From contig JAJRQI010000005.1 of the NCBI GenBank assembly GCA_024280335.1, positions 1-40,432 of the forward strand: DNA of 40,432 bases, written 5' to 3'. Numbering within the stretch: position 1 is the first letter of the stretch; each line of letters opens with the position of its first letter. Shown here one piece after another: positions 8,298-20,613 of the stretch. Made by a program: the position numbers and the translations under genes. The notes beneath the pieces are model-generated. The model saw nothing but the letters and a program-made list of their open reading frames with translations, was not told where the DNA came from and did no database searches. Source of the DNA: Deltaproteobacteria bacterium (GTDB taxonomy: Bacteria > Desulfobacterota > Desulfuromonadia > Desulfuromonadales > Geopsychrobacteraceae).

Positions 8298-8709
8298 GGC
8301 GGATTATCTGCATCGGTAACCTGCTGGTTCCAGGCGATGATGCCGGGCCGCGAATGTTCCAGCGGCTGCAGCGGGAGCGCTTGCCGGTCGATGTGGAGTT
8401 GGTTGACGGCGGTACCCGGGGGCTTGACCTGCTGCCTTTTTTGACGGCGCCAGGCTGGTCTTGTTGATCGATCAGGTTGAAGGGTTCTGCACGGCGCCGG
8501 GGGTGGTGCTGCTGCAGGGTGATGAGCTGCTGCGGGCGACAGAACGACGCTTTGATCATCAGATCGGCATCGGCTACCTGTTGCAGCTGCTGCCGCGGGT
8601 CTGCGATGTTGCGCCGCCCGAGGTGCGGATGATAGGGGTTGAAGGATGTCTGGACGAAAAAAACCTGGAGCATTGCCTGCACATGTTGTGGCGGCAGCTC
8701 GCCGACTGA
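8294..8709 (+). pseudogene. Hydrogenase maturation protease (HyaD/HupD-like), -1 frameshift
   Basis: Reading from TTG 8294 (overlapping the large-subunit stop) gives RRIICIGNLLVPGDDAG, the start of a HyaD/HupD-family nickel-dependent endopeptidase, continuing to VDGGTRGLDLLPF before a TGA at 8465-8467. The -1 frame continues the family perfectly as FFDGARLVLLIDQVEGF and runs to a stop at 8707-8709. The break lies in CCTTTTTTGAC at about 8435-8445. The run of six T contains T TTT TTG, a perfect X XXY YYZ slippery heptamer in the correct phase. It may be an inactivating 1-nt deletion, a homopolymer assembly error, transcriptional slippage or programmed -1 frameshifting. If intact it would trim the large-subunit C-terminus. 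Confidence 0.75.
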
Positions 8710-9104
8710 AGATCCCGGAGCGGAGCGCCAGTTACGAGGAGTTGATGGAGGAAAAACGTCTGCTGCGTGAAGAGGTCGACGTTTCACGCCAAGCAGCCAA
8801 AATTACCGCCGATCTGGTGGTCGAGCAGATCTCTCGGATGGAGGAGAGTTACCGCGAACTGGCAAAAGTGAATTGTGAACTGCGCGAAGCCCTGGATGAA
8901 ATCAGCACTCTGCGCGGCACCCTGCCGATTTGCGCCAAGTGCAAGAGTATTCGTGACGACGCAGGCTACTGGAATCGGATTGAAAAGTACCTGCAGGAAC
9001 ATTCCGCTGCCGACTTTACCCACGGTCTTTGTCCCGATTGTGAAGAGGATCTGTACGGTGACCAGAAATGGTTTCAGCGTTTAAAGAAAGACCGGGAGAG
9101 CTGA
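8646..9104 (+). CDS. Coiled-coil and CxxC sensor-tail protein, hydrogenase operon
   Basis: 152 residues. Residues about 30-95 are a heptad-like, charged helix (EELMEEKRLLREEVDVSRQ and onward). A C-terminal module follows: STLRGTLPICAKCKSIRDD, then GYWNRIEKYLQEHS and a final LCPDCEEDLYG. This CxxC...CPxC module, preceded by an LxxALxxISTLRG-like helix, is common at the C-terminus of PAS or histidine-kinase-type sensor proteins and probably binds a metal. No sensory or catalytic domain is visible, so it looks like a stand-alone tail or adaptor. The ATG at 8646 overlaps the protease reading frame (AGGGG 7 nt upstream); ATG 8745 is an alternative. Its position last in the operon hints at signal output from the hydrogenase. 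Confidence 0.6.
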   Translation: MSGRKKPGALPAHVVAAARRLKIPERSASYEELMEEKRLLREEVDVSRQAAKITADLVVEQISRMEESYRELAKVNCELREALDEISTLRGTLPICAKCKSIRDDAGYWNRIEKYLQEHSAADFTHGLCPDCEEDLYGDQKWFQRLKKDRES

Positions 9105-9123
9105 ACCACGCTCCCGGTTGTTT
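9091..9123 (+). terminator. Terminator closing the hydrogenase operon
   Basis: ACCGGGAG (9091-9098) pairs with CTCCCGGT (9111-9118), followed by TTGTTT. The stop codon of the preceding gene lies in the loop. The convergent gltD ends at the same place. Confidence 0.65.
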
Positions 9124-10508
9124 CAGGCCAAAAGTCGTTGCATGATCGCCAGCGCGGCCCGGCGACCATCCGCCGCTGCCGTCACCACCAGATCTGCGCC
9201 GCGGTAGCAATCCCCTCCGGCATAAACCTTGGGATTATCGGTCAGCCCGGTCAGAGGGTCGATCTTCAGTTGTCCCCACTTGTCGGTTTTTACCCCGATT
9301 TCTTCCAGTTCGGGAAATGCGGCGACATCAAAACCGAGGGCCAGGATAATCACATCGGCCGGGACGCAGTGTTCGGTGTTCGGTATGATCTCTACGCACT
9401 GGCGTCCGTCGGCGCCTCTTTCGCCCATCCGGGTACTGACCATATCGACACAGAGCCGCCCGTCCGCGTCGACCCGGACCTCCTTCGGTGCCAGATTGAA
9501 GCAGAACTCGACCCCTTCTTCGACGGCGTTATGAAATTCCTTGCGGCTTCCCGGCATATTGGCTCGGTCTCGCCGATAGAGGCAGGAAACACTGGCGGCA
9601 CCATCGCGGATGGCGGTGCGCAGGCAGTCCATGGCGGTATCCCCGCCGCCGATTATCACCACCCGCTTGCCGTGCATCCGGTATTTCTCCGGCAGCTCCT
9701 TGCCGAACAGGTGGCGCTGTTTCTGGGTCAGGTAGTCCATGGCCAGGAACAGCTGCTCATGCTCCTCTCCTTTAATCCCCGCCTTACTCCCTCTCGTGGC
9801 ACCGATGCCGAGAAAGACCGCATCGTGCTGTTCTATCAGCTCATTAAGCTTGATGTCTTTACCGATCTCCTGTTGCAGGTGCAACTTGAGTCCTGCCTTG
9901 CGTAGCAACTCAAAGCGTCGCTCAACCAGTGTCTTCTCCAATTTGAAGCCCGGGATGCCATAGCTGAGCAGACCGCCGGGGGTTTCGGCCCGCTCGTACA
10001 TCTCAACGCCGATTCCGGCGCGCAGCAGAAAGTGGGCGCAGGAGAACCCGGCCGGGCCGGAGCCGACAACCGCAACCTTCTGCGCATGACAGATGCCGGG
10101 GAAGGGCAGTTCCAGACCGGCAGCGAAGGCCAGTTCGGTGATCGACGCTTCGATGGCACCGATGGTGATCGCCCCGTAGCCGTCATCCAGCGTGCAGGCC
10201 CCTTCGCACAGTTGTCCCTGCGGGCAGATGCGGCCGAGAATTTCCGGGAAGGGCGAGCTTTCATTGGAGAGCAAAAAGGCGCGCTCCAGATCTTTGGTCG
10301 CCACCGCTTCCAGCCACTGGGGGATATGGTTCTGCAACGGACAACCGATGGTGGTGCAGAAGGGATCGCCGCATTGCACGCAGCGCTCCGCCTGGCGACG
10401 GACCTGCCGATTGTTGAAAAACCGGTAGATTTCGTCGAAGTTGCGCAACCGCTGGGTGGCGTCTGTTTTTTCCGGTTCGTGGCGTGGAGTCTCCACAAAA
10501 TTCTGCAT
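9123..10508 (-). CDS. gltD: Glutamate synthase small subunit GltD
   Basis: 461 residues, a normal length. The N-terminal iron-sulfur domain carries CVQCGDPFC, CPLQN and CPQGQLCEGAC cysteine clusters. The FAD-binding GSGPAGFSCAHFLL and the NAD(P)-binding VVIIGGGDTAMDC fingerprints follow. GltD takes electrons from NADPH and passes them through FAD and two [4Fe-4S] clusters to GltB, for the reductive conversion of glutamine and 2-oxoglutarate to two glutamates. The ATG has CGGAG 7 nt upstream. It lies 93 nt downstream of gltB on the same strand, so the pair is an operon. Confidence 0.92.
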   Translation of the reverse strand: MQNFVETPRHEPEKTDATQRLRNFDEIYRFFNNRQVRRQAERCVQCGDPFCTTIGCPLQNHIPQWLEAVATKDLERAFLLSNESSPFPEILGRICPQGQLCEGACTLDDGYGAITIGAIEASITELAFAAGLELPFPGICHAQKVAVVGSGPAGFSCAHFLLRAGIGVEMYERAETPGGLLSYGIPGFKLEKTLVERRFELLRKAGLKLHLQQEIGKDIKLNELIEQHDAVFLGIGATRGSKAGIKGEEHEQLFLAMDYLTQKQRHLFGKELPEKYRMHGKRVVIIGGGDTAMDCLRTAIRDGAASVSCLYRRDRANMPGSRKEFHNAVEEGVEFCFNLAPKEVRVDADGRLCVDMVSTRMGERGADGRQCVEIIPNTEHCVPADVIILALGFDVAAFPELEEIGVKTDKWGQLKIDPLTGLTDNPKVYAGGDCYRGADLVVTAAADGRRAALAIMQRLLA

Positions 10509-10601
10509 ATTACATCTCCGCAGGAATAATCCTGTTTTTTAAAGTCTTTTGCGTTCAGTAAAAAAATAAGTTCAAGAAATGGATCATCTTGAATTCGTGA
10601 A

Positions 10602-15023
<4,422 letters not shown>

Positions 15024-15207
15024 CGGATCAATCCTTGGGTATGTCTTTGATATGAGGGGCAAAACAATACAAAATTGTCAGTTAAGTATACCCGGAATTC
15101 GGCGTTCATTGGCGGTCGGACGAAGAAAAGAATGATAGGGTGCAGTGCTTCCCGTTCAAATGTGTGGAAGCGCTGTTGCGCGGATTGCAGTCGGAATCGA
15201 TTAGAAT

Positions 15208-15236
15208 TTGACAGCAATCCGGGGGTTTTGTATACA
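15208..15236 (+). promoter_or_regulatory. Sigma70 promoter of panP
   Basis: Consensus TTGACA (15208-15213), a 17-nt spacer, and TATACA (15231-15236). It predicts a leader of about 70 nt before ATG 15313. Confidence 0.7.
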
Positions 15237-15312
15237 GGGACGCTGGTTGTTTTTACTGAAACGGGTTGTCCGGTCGGCTATGCCGCTATTTCTACAATGC
15301 TCTGGACCTTTG

Positions 15313-16953
15313 ATGGACAAGACAAAAGAAAGCGCACAGGCCAACCTGGAAAGTCTCTACCGGATTTTTACCGTTCCGGAGGCTCCCGATTCCACTCTTG
15401 GTGGGATCGATCAGGCGATCACCGACAATGTCACCGGCTTTCTGCAGGAGCACATTGTTGCCCTGGAGCGTGAACTGGAAGAGATTGAAGCCGATTTTGC
15501 CGATGCCGAAATCCCCGAAGAACCGACCTATGTTTCCGACTACACTGAGTTCATAAAAGAAAAACTGGTCTCCCAGTCGGTGCACACCGCCGCGCCGGGA
15601 TTTGTCGGTCACATGACTTCGGCGATCCCCTATTTCATGCTGCCGCTCTCCCGCATCATGACCGCCCTCAACCAGAATCTGGTCAAAGTCGAGACCTCCA
15701 AGGCGTTTACGCCGATGGAGCGGCAGGTGCTGGCGATGTTACACCGGCTGGTTTATTGCGGCGAGGATCAGTTCTACCGGCTGTGGATTCACGACAGTCA
15801 GCACGCTCTGGGGGCCTTTTGTTCCGGCGGGACGATCGCCAACGTCACCGCCCTGTGGGTCGCCCGCAATCAGCTTTGCGGCCCGGACGGAGCCTTCCGC
15901 GGGATTGCCCGCGAAGGGTTGAGCCAGGCGCTGCGGCATCTCGATTGTGACGGCTTGGCGGTGCTGGTTTCCCGCCGCGGCCATTATTCCTTGGGCAAGG
16001 CCGTCGATCTGCTCGGCATCGGTCGCGACAATCTGATCCTGGTCGACACCGATGAACATAACCGGATCGACATGACGGCGTTAAGGGAGCGTTGCCGCCA
16101 ACTGCAGGCTGAGCGGATCAAGCCGCTGGCGCTGATCGGCATCGCCGGGACCACCGAGACCGGTAACGTCGATCCACTCGATGCGCTGGCTGATTTTGCC
16201 GCTGAACTCGGCTGCCACTTCCATGTCGATGCCGCCTGGGGCGGACCGACGTTGTTCTCCGAAAAACATCGCGGTCTGTTGCGCGGTATCGAACGGGCCG
16301 ATTCGGTCACGCTCGATGCACACAAGCAGCTCTACGTGCCGATGGGGGCCGGGATGGTGCTGTTTAAAGATCCTGCGGCGTTGTCGGCCATCGAACATCA
16401 TGCCGATTATATCCTGCGGCATGGCTCCAAGGACCTCGGCAGTCACACCTTGGAAGGCTCACGTCCCGGAAAGTCGATGCTGGTGCACGCCGGTCTTTCG
16501 ATTATCGGTCGAAAAGGTTATGAGTTACTGATGGACCGGGGGATTGAACTGGCCCGTCGCTTTGCCGCGCGGATCGAGGTTCTGCCTGACTTTGAACTGG
16601 TGACCGCGCCGGAACTGAACATCCTGACCTACCGTTACAATCCGGCCGAGGTTCAGGTTGCGTTGAGTCGATCAAATTCAGCGCAGGTCGCAAAGATCAA
16701 TGTCCAGCTGGATAGGATTATCCGGGCGGTGCAGAAGCGCCAGCGGGAAGCGGGAAAAACCTTTGTCTCCCGAACCCGGCTCGCCCCGGCCCGTTACGGC
16801 GGCGAAATCATCACCGTTTTTCGCGTGGTGCTGGCCAATCCGCTGACCACGGAAGAAATTCTGGAAACGGTTATCGCAGAGCAATCTGCAATTCTTCAGC
16901 AAGGGGAATTACCGGAACTGCTTGCCGAACTGCATCACTTGATTACCTCCTGA
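15313..16953 (+). CDS. panP: PLP-dependent aspartate 1-decarboxylase PanP
   Basis: 546 residues from ATG 15313, where the family's N-terminus (ESLYRIFTVPEAPDSTLGGI) begins; the extra 35 codons upstream of it overlap the promoter and are not family-like. It is a group II PLP decarboxylase: HVDAAWGG is the aspartate that contacts the pyridine nitrogen and DAHKQLY carries the Schiff-base lysine (about residue 337). PanP makes beta-alanine from aspartate for pantothenate and coenzyme A, replacing the pyruvoyl enzyme PanD. The C-terminal 49 bp of the gene are repeated 1.8 kb downstream; the last residues read AELHHLITS here but AELQGLIAAGN at the second copy, so this gene's tail may have been replaced. 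Confidence 0.88.
   Translation: MDKTKESAQANLESLYRIFTVPEAPDSTLGGIDQAITDNVTGFLQEHIVALERELEEIEADFADAEIPEEPTYVSDYTEFIKEKLVSQSVHTAAPGFVGHMTSAIPYFMLPLSRIMTALNQNLVKVETSKAFTPMERQVLAMLHRLVYCGEDQFYRLWIHDSQHALGAFCSGGTIANVTALWVARNQLCGPDGAFRGIAREGLSQALRHLDCDGLAVLVSRRGHYSLGKAVDLLGIGRDNLILVDTDEHNRIDMTALRERCRQLQAERIKPLALIGIAGTTETGNVDPLDALADFAAELGCHFHVDAAWGGPTLFSEKHRGLLRGIERADSVTLDAHKQLYVPMGAGMVLFKDPAALSAIEHHADYILRHGSKDLGSHTLEGSRPGKSMLVHAGLSIIGRKGYELLMDRGIELARRFAARIEVLPDFELVTAPELNILTYRYNPAEVQVALSRSNSAQVAKINVQLDRIIRAVQKRQREAGKTFVSRTRLAPARYGGEIITVFRVVLANPLTTEEILETVIAEQSAILQQGELPELLAELHHLITS
16886..16934 (+). repeat. Direct repeat copy 1 (panP 3' end)
   Basis: 49 bp within the panP 3' end, identical to 18682-18730 except one base. 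Weaker similarity continues past it to about 17015, including a shared CGTACCCTG word. Confidence 0.85.
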
Positions 16954-17039
16954 GTCTGCCGCAACCTGACCCCGCTAAGCCTTGTCCCCCGTCCCGCCCG
17001 TACCCTGTCAGTAACGGGCCACTTGCTCTCATCAGCCGA

Positions 17040-17129
17040 TCAGCCCCAACTCCAGCTGTACAGAAAATAGACGATCGAGCTGATGCCTACCAAAGCCAAG
17101 GCCATAATGTAGTAGGCGAGAAATTCCAT
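17040..17129 (-). CDS. 29-codon single-TM membrane ORF
   Basis: Translation MEFLAYYIMALALVGISS followed by IVYFLYSWSWG: one hydrophobic helix with an aromatic C-terminal end, like small accessory subunits of respiratory complexes or other small membrane proteins. The ribosome-binding site is weak, and no family is recognised. It sits just downstream of the first panP repeat and may belong to the imported islet. Confidence 0.35.
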   Translation of the reverse strand: MEFLAYYIMALALVGISSIVYFLYSWSWG

Positions 17130-17177
17130 GCTGAAAAAGTAAGTTTCATATTGAAAGAATCGATTACGGAGAAGCCC

Positions 17178-17459
17178 TTAACGCTTCAAAAAACGATACA
17201 CATCCTTCCGGTGCCCAACATGAACAACCAAAACGACAAGCACATCATCTTCGATGTGATAAAGGATGCGGGAATCTCCAACCCTGACACGATAAAGGGG
17301 CGGATCTTCACCGGACAATTGCTTGCTCAGCAAAGGGGCCGGATTGTCAGCCAGCCCCATGATTGCTTTGTCGATTTTTCTTACCAGGCTCCGATTGCCT
17401 TTGGCGAGCTTTGTAAGCGCTTTCTCTGCAGCCGGGGTCAGTTCTATCCTGTAGGACAT
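17178..17459 (-). CDS. RelE/ParE-superfamily toxin
   Basis: 93 residues. The family layout is present: MSYRIELTPAAEKALTKLAKG at the N-terminus, then LSGEDPPLYRVRVGDSRILYHIEDD and a basic HRKDVYRFLKR end. RelE-type toxins cleave mRNA on the ribosome; ParE-type toxins poison gyrase. The conserved Arg and the HRKDVYR end favour RelE. The stop of the antitoxin lies 3 nt upstream, so both are translated from one message. Catalytic activity is inferred only. Confidence 0.85.
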   Translation of the reverse strand: MSYRIELTPAAEKALTKLAKGNRSLVRKIDKAIMGLADNPAPLLSKQLSGEDPPLYRVRVGDSRILYHIEDDVLVVLVVHVGHRKDVYRFLKR

Positions 17460-17462
17460 TGA

Positions 17463-17714
17463 TCAGGGGCCCAGCTTTTTGCGAACTTCATCGTAAGGGA
17501 CACGTTCCCCCTGCGATTCTTCAAGGGCCTGCTTAGCCGCTTTGACGTCAAGCTGGTCTTCAAGTGCTTCCAGCAGCTTCAAGTCATCAATAGAAATAAT
17601 TGCCCCAACGTCACGTCCCCGCTTCGTCAGAACAACGCGCTCATGGGTATAGCGGGCGCGATCGACAACCTCACTGAGATGATCTCGCGCATCTGAAACT
17701 CCGATTCTTGTCAT
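17463..17714 (-). CDS. Phd/YefM-family antitoxin
   Basis: 83 residues from ATG 17714 (GGAGG 5 nt upstream). TRIGVSDARDHLSEVVDRA is the N-terminal DNA-binding fold of Phd/YefM proteins, followed by RVVLTKRGRDVGAIISIDDL and an acidic toxin-binding C-terminus ending VRKKLGP. It is expected to bind the RelE-type toxin downstream and to repress its own promoter through the palindrome just upstream. Confidence 0.85.
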   Translation of the reverse strand: MTRIGVSDARDHLSEVVDRARYTHERVVLTKRGRDVGAIISIDDLKLLEALEDQLDVKAAKQALEESQGERVPYDEVRKKLGP

Positions 17715-17729
17715 ATCGACCTCCATAAC

Positions 17730-17751
17730 GTACGAATTGTACAATTCGTAC
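17730..17751. promoter_or_regulatory. Operator palindrome of the RelE/Phd pair
   Basis: A perfect 22-bp inverted repeat with half-site GTACGAATTGT, lying 16 nt upstream of the antitoxin ATG. This is the expected place for an autoregulating Phd/YefM operator. Confidence 0.75.
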
Positions 17752-17801
17752 AAAATAAAATCAACGCCTGAATCGCTGCTGAGTTGCTGGAACATGTAGT
17801 C

Positions 17802-17900
17802 ATGAGCAAGGAGGACCTGGCTCGTCAGTTCAAAGTTTCAAGGGCTGCGGTCTACAGGCTGGCGGTGAAGCTGGATAAGGACTTTTTAGCACGGGCTTAA
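17802..17900 (+). pseudogene. HTH remnant, recombinase-like fragment
   Basis: A 32-codon frame reading MSKEDLARQFKVSRAAVYRL, a helix-turn-helix of the type found at the C-terminus of serine recombinases and in small regulators. It is preceded by nine more open codons after a stop. No remainder of a recombinase is visible, so it looks like a fragment rather than a complete gene. Confidence 0.4.
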
Positions 17901-18003
17901 TAGAGCCGCAACCATGGAGGCTGCACCGTTTTGTCGGCAACAGCTTCCATCAAGTCACAACTTTCGAGATCATACGCTCCCTTGTCTCCCACGCAAACCA
18001 ATA

Positions 18004-18039
18004 TTGACAATTGAGCGCATTAGGTATAGATTTTATACC
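18004..18039 (+). promoter_or_regulatory. Promoter and operator of brnTA
   Basis: TTGACA (18004-18009) with a possible -10 TAGATT (18027-18032) at 17-nt spacing. GGTATA (18023-18028) and TATACC (18034-18039) form an inverted repeat that overlaps the -10 and abuts the brnT ATG, fitting a BrnA operator. Confidence 0.55.
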
Positions 18040-18300
18040 ATGAGCTTTGAGTTTGATCCAAAGAAAAGCAAGTCGAACCTGTCCAAGCATGGTGTTGACT
18101 TCGATGTTGCGCAGCAGCTATGGAGCGATCCTGATCTTCTGGAGGTTCCAGCAAAGACAGTTGTCGAACCACGGTATCTAATCGTCGGTAAAATAGGGGA
18201 AAAGCACTGGTCGGCTGTCATCACGTACCGCGAGGAAACTATTCGCCTCATCTCTGTCAGGCGTTCCAGGCAAGAGGAGATTGATCTTTATGAAAGCTAA
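18040..18300 (+). CDS. brnT: BrnT-family toxin
   Basis: 86 residues from ATG 18040. The start FEFDPKKSKSNLSKHGVDF and the C-terminal IRLISVRRSRQEEIDLYE are the hallmarks of BrnT. BrnT is a RelE-like-fold ribonuclease toxin that inhibits translation. The gene precedes and overlaps its antitoxin gene, the usual order for brnTA and opposite to most type II pairs. Confidence 0.88.
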   Translation: MSFEFDPKKSKSNLSKHGVDFDVAQQLWSDPDLLEVPAKTVVEPRYLIVGKIGEKHWSAVITYREETIRLISVRRSRQEEIDLYES

Positions 18301-18517
18301 AAACTTTGACAAAAAATTTGATGACGGGGAAAGCATCATTGGCGATCTTGATCTTTCCAAGGCCCGACGTCCGGAGCAGGAGCAAAAGAGAGTCAATGTC
18401 GATTTCCCTGTATGGATGATTCAGTCCCTAGACAAAGAGGCCCGACGCCTCGGTGTCCCTCGGCAGTCAATTATTAAAATGTGGCTTGCCGAGAAGCTTG
18501 AAAGGGCAGCAAGCTAA
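18290..18517 (+). CDS. brnA: BrnA-family antitoxin
   Basis: 75 residues from ATG 18290, which overlaps the brnT stop by 11 nt; AGAGGAGA lies about 10 nt upstream. The RVNVDFPVWMIQSLDKEARRLGV region is the ribbon-helix-helix that binds DNA, followed by RQSIIKMWLAEKLERA. The N-terminal part binds BrnT. It is expected to repress the promoter at 18004 together with the toxin. Confidence 0.85.
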   Translation: MKAKNFDKKFDDGESIIGDLDLSKARRPEQEQKRVNVDFPVWMIQSLDKEARRLGVPRQSIIKMWLAEKLERAAS

Positions 18518-18539
18518 AAGCAGCCACGGTAATACGACT

Positions 18540-18587
18540 AATCCCCCTTGGGTCCCGCTGCCAAGCAGGTCCAAAGGGGGATTTTCA
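18540..18587 (+). terminator. Terminator after brnTA
   Basis: AATCCCCCTTG pairs with the AAAGGGGGATT arm around a roughly 25-nt loop, followed by TTTT. Confidence 0.6.
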
Positions 18588-18681
18588 GTTTTTGTAGATT
18601 TAAGTCACGATTTTTGAGACAGTGGTTTTAGGGAGTTACGCCTTAATAGTTAATAGTCGAGATGTGACCCCTATGCTGTGC

Positions 18682-18730
18682 CTGCAATTCTTCAGCAAGG
18701 GGAATTACCGGAACTGCTTGCTGAACTGCA
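18682..18730 (+). repeat. Direct repeat copy 2 (orphan panP 3' end)
   Basis: Copy of 16886-16934, 48 of 49 bases identical. Its frame runs PAILQQGELPELLAEL, then QGLIAAGN and a stop: a full PanP-like C-terminus with no gene in front of it. Confidence 0.85.
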
Positions 18731-18772
18731 GGGCTTGATCGCTGCAGGCAACTGACGCAATCCGACCATGCT

Positions 18773-19681
18773 TTACTGCTCCGCACTTTTCGTACCCTGC
18801 CTGGTTTTACTCCCCAGTCGTTGACAGAGCAGCCCGGCAACAATCAGCAGCAGGCCGACAAAGGTGGCTGGCAGAATCTCTTCGCCGAGCAGAAAATAGA
18901 TCAGCAGCAGCGATAGAAATGGTGAGATGAAGATCAGGTTGCTGATTCTTGCCACACTGTCGGTCAGTTTTAAGGCCAGCAGCCAGAGGACAAAGCAGGC
19001 GCCCATCTCGAAGCAGCCGATGTAGGCGGCACCAAGCAGGCCCGGCAGCGGCGGCAGTTGTATCTCCGCAGTCAGCAGGTAGTAGCCGAGGACAAACGGG
19101 AAACCGCAGAGGAAATTGACGAACAGACCGACCACCGGGTCGCGGCGGTCTTTGGTGTTGTAGATCCAGTAGAGCGCCCAGATGACGGTGCTGACCAACG
19201 CCAGAGCGACGCCGAACGGCTCGCTGAACTCCAGGCTGAATGGATCGCCCTCGGTGGCGATGATCACCACCCCGCAATAGCTGATCAGCAGCGCCAGCCA
19301 CTGTTGCCAGCCGATCTTCTGTTTCAGCAGCGGTACCGACAGCAGCGACAGGGTGATCGCCCAAGTGTAGTTGAGCGGTTGGGCTTGTTGTGCCGGGAGC
19401 AGATCATAGGCGTTCAAAAGCACCAGGTAGTAGAGAAATGGGCTGAGCAGACCGAGAAAAATCGACAGCAGGTATTCTCGGCGGCTGCACTGAAACGCCA
19501 GGTGCAATTTCCCCCGCAGCAGCAGAATCGTTCCGAGCAGCAGGGTGGAAAAGGCTCCGGAGAACAGCAGCAGTTCGACCGGGGTCAGGTAGCGCAGCGA
19601 CAACTTGAAGGCGGTGGCTACCGTCGACCAGAGCAGCACTGCACTCAAGCCGCAGAGGGTCGCTTGCTGTTGCCGGGTCAC
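18773..19681 (-). CDS. EamA/DMT-family transporter
   Basis: 302 residues with ten predicted transmembrane segments in two EamA repeats (about 1-140 and 150-290). The repeats open LCGLSAVLLWSTVATAFK and FGVALALVSTVIWALYWIYN. The drug/metabolite transporter superfamily exports amino acids, nucleobases or unknown metabolites; substrate unknown. Its ATG overlaps the stop of the preceding EamA gene by 4 nt (ATGA), so they are co-translated. The C-terminus lies next to the orphan panP repeat. Confidence 0.85.
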   Translation of the reverse strand: MTRQQQATLCGLSAVLLWSTVATAFKLSLRYLTPVELLLFSGAFSTLLLGTILLLRGKLHLAFQCSRREYLLSIFLGLLSPFLYYLVLLNAYDLLPAQQAQPLNYTWAITLSLLSVPLLKQKIGWQQWLALLISYCGVVIIATEGDPFSLEFSEPFGVALALVSTVIWALYWIYNTKDRRDPVVGLFVNFLCGFPFVLGYYLLTAEIQLPPLPGLLGAAYIGCFEMGACFVLWLLALKLTDSVARISNLIFISPFLSLLLIYFLLGEEILPATFVGLLLIVAGLLCQRLGSKTRQGTKSAEQ

Positions 19682-20583
19682 CTTGTCGATCCCTGTCGGC
19701 GGTTTCGTTTCAGAATCAACAGCATCAGCCCGCCGAAAATAAGCGCGACACCGCAGAGCGCCTGAGCGCTGAGTTGCTCACTCAGCAGCAGGGTTCCCAG
19801 AAGTGTCGCGGTCATCGGTTCCGCCAGTGCCAGGGTGACGGCAGTACTTACTTGCACGCTTTGCAGGCCGCGCGCAAACAGCAGGTAGGAGAGGGCGGTC
19901 GCGACCAGGCCCAGATGCAGCGCCACGGCGATCGAGCGTGGCTGCAGCAGCCAGTCGATGTCGGTCTGCAGCAGCAGCGGCAAGAGCAGCAGGGCCGCAA
20001 GAAAGAAGACGACAGCCGTTGCGGCGATCGAGGACCGGGTCTCCAGCAGTTTTTTGAACTCCAGGGTAAAAGCGGCATAAAAGATCCCGGCACCGATCGC
20101 CAGCAGCAGTCCCGACAGGTCAACCGCGACCTCCCCCCCGGTCAGGCTGAGCAGGGTGCAGCCTGCGATCGCCAGCAAGGTGGCGAAAATCCAGCGGCGG
20201 CCCAGATGCTCGCCACGAAACAGCAGCCCGAGCAGGCCGCCGGCAATCGGCGCGCTGCCGATACCGACCACGGTGCCGATCGCGACGCCGGTTTTCGCCA
20301 CGGCGGCAAAAAAGCAGAGCTGGTAGCCTGCGGTAAAGATGGCAGCGAGCAATGTCGGGCGCAGCTTCCAGTCTCTCAGCCTGCCCAGTTCGCGGCGACC
20401 GATGGCGAGCAGCAGCAGGGCGCTGCCGCCGACCAGTAAGCGCAGCGCACCGATTACCAGCGGATCGAATCCGGCCGGAGCAAACGCCTGGGCGGTGCCG
20501 GTGGTCCCCCAGAGGACTGCAGCCGCAAGGACCAGCCAGTGGCCGCCGATGGTTTTTGGCTCTGTTGAGCTAACTGTGGACAC
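19678..20583 (-). CDS. EamA/DMT-family transporter
   Basis: About 301 residues, ten predicted transmembrane segments, two EamA repeats (HWLVLAAAVLWGTTGTAQAF near the start; SGLLLAIGAGIFYAAFTLEFKK in the second half). GTG 20583 has a GGGGGGA about 9 nt upstream and is preferred over a TTG at 20613 that abuts the MATE-like stop. The substrate is not known. It is the middle gene of a three-transporter operon; the unlike lengths of the two DMT proteins suggest a heteromeric or substrate-paired arrangement, an inference only. Confidence 0.8.
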   Translation of the reverse strand: MSTVSSTEPKTIGGHWLVLAAAVLWGTTGTAQAFAPAGFDPLVIGALRLLVGGSALLLLAIGRRELGRLRDWKLRPTLLAAIFTAGYQLCFFAAVAKTGVAIGTVVGIGSAPIAGGLLGLLFRGEHLGRRWIFATLLAIAGCTLLSLTGGEVAVDLSGLLLAIGAGIFYAAFTLEFKKLLETRSSIAATAVVFFLAALLLLPLLLQTDIDWLLQPRSIAVALHLGLVATALSYLLFARGLQSVQVSTAVTLALAEPMTATLLGTLLLSEQLSAQALCGVALIFGGLMLLILKRNRRQGSTR

Positions 20584-20613
20584 AGGTGAAAATCCCCCCA
20601 GGTTGAATTGCAA

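Noticed and set aside
8080-8787. Minus-strand 235-codon frame
   Set aside because: Antisense to the hydrogenase large-subunit end and protease; proline- and arginine-rich shadow of GC-rich coding.
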